From positions 1-6,197 of the forward strand of contig LVBO01000442.1 in assembly GCA_001604435.1 (NCBI GenBank): a DNA stretch of 6,197 bases, read 5' to 3'. A program made the position numbers and the translations under genes. The notes below the pieces were generated by a model. That model was not told the DNA's origin. It did not search any database and saw only the letters and a program-made list of their open reading frames with translations. The first letter of the stretch is position 1. Every line of letters begins with the position of its first letter. The DNA is from Synergistales bacterium Syner_01 (GTDB lineage Bacteria > Synergistota > Synergistia > Synergistales > Aminobacteriaceae). This document shows positions 6,190 to 6,197 of this stretch, piece after piece.

Positions 6190-6197
6190 AATTAACA
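6172..6197 (-). repeat. Terminal inverted repeat of the IS21 element, istA end
   Basis: Read inward from 6197 this begins TGTTAATTGTCAC and ends AGAGCCA, the counterpart of 3513-3538. The final ACA at 6195-6197 fits the expected CA terminus, so the window seems to end on the element's outer border. Confidence 0.75.

Larger units (their letters stand above)
3513..6197 (-). mobile_element. IS21-family insertion sequence, apparently complete, about 2.7 kb
   Basis: The element has the defining IS21 pair istA-istB in tandem and in the same orientation, flanked by related ends that begin TGT and finish ACA. Its left end on the plus strand is TGTCAATCATCACC at 3513; the right end read inward from 6197 is TGTTAATTGTCACT. 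Over 26 bases the two ends match at about 18 positions, including the last six, GAGCCA. Both genes are full length with intact catalytic motifs, so it may be mobile. IS21 relatives insert by a DDE transposase helped by an AAA+ ATPase and usually make short target duplications. The left flank is ...TATGTTC, but the right flank is outside the window, so the duplication cannot be checked. The size is slightly above the usual range because of the repeat ladder at the istA end. Confidence 0.93.

Noticed and set aside
3856..6195. A 779-codon open frame on the plus strand across the insertion sequence
   Set aside because: It is antisense to istB and istA in the same triplet phase. It stays open because those GC-rich genes avoid TTA, CTA and TCA codons there. 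The product is rich in G, D, L and P with no recognisable domain, whereas the minus strand gives complete IS21 proteins.

Overview
The window reads as a piece of a bacterial polysaccharide (exopolysaccharide or O-antigen) gene cluster with a complete IS21-family insertion sequence beside it. Every gene I can support lies on the minus strand, so transcription runs from high to low coordinates. The organism is probably a GC-rich anaerobe: the backbone genes and the insertion sequence are GC-rich, and one gene encodes an iron-sulfur protein of the F420-hydrogenase beta-subunit type. A member of the former Deltaproteobacteria would fit, but that is inference from style and not from a marker gene.

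Layout, in transcription order. (1) 6197-3513: an IS21-family element of about 2.7 kb with related 26-bp ends starting TG and finishing CA, istA (DDE transposase), istB (AAA+ ATPase), five exact-period 25-bp repeats at the istA end and two related units at the istB end. The last base of the window appears to be the outer end of the element. (2) 3512-2955: about 560 bp with no convincing gene. It contains a 7+7 bp inverted repeat that could be an operator and a GC-rich nested palindrome. (3) 2954-1662: wbpA, a UDP-N-acetylglucosamine 6-dehydrogenase. (4) 1628-963: a membrane-anchored DUF218/YdcF-type protein that starts with GTG. (5) 961-1: the N-terminal 320 residues of an FrhB/FdhB-type iron-sulfur protein that runs off the left edge.

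wbpA, the ydcF-like gene and the frhB-like gene are spaced 33 bp and 1 bp apart and look like one transcription unit. WbpA would make a UDP-sugar acid for a surface polysaccharide. The YdcF-like protein would act at the inner membrane on an unknown step. The FrhB-like protein belongs to a branch often found in polysaccharide clusters, where its reaction is not established. The frhB-like gene is conspicuously AT-rich compared with wbpA, so the cluster looks like a mosaic. The insertion sequence lies just upstream of this unit in the same orientation and may have separated it from its original upstream genes or promoter, or may feed transcription into it.

I found no RNA gene, CRISPR array, phage gene or defence system. 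The more interesting points are two istA start codons seven codons apart, each with its own good ribosome-binding site (a parallel to IS21 itself), the 25-bp terminal repeat ladder, and the sharp compositional change inside a tightly packed operon.
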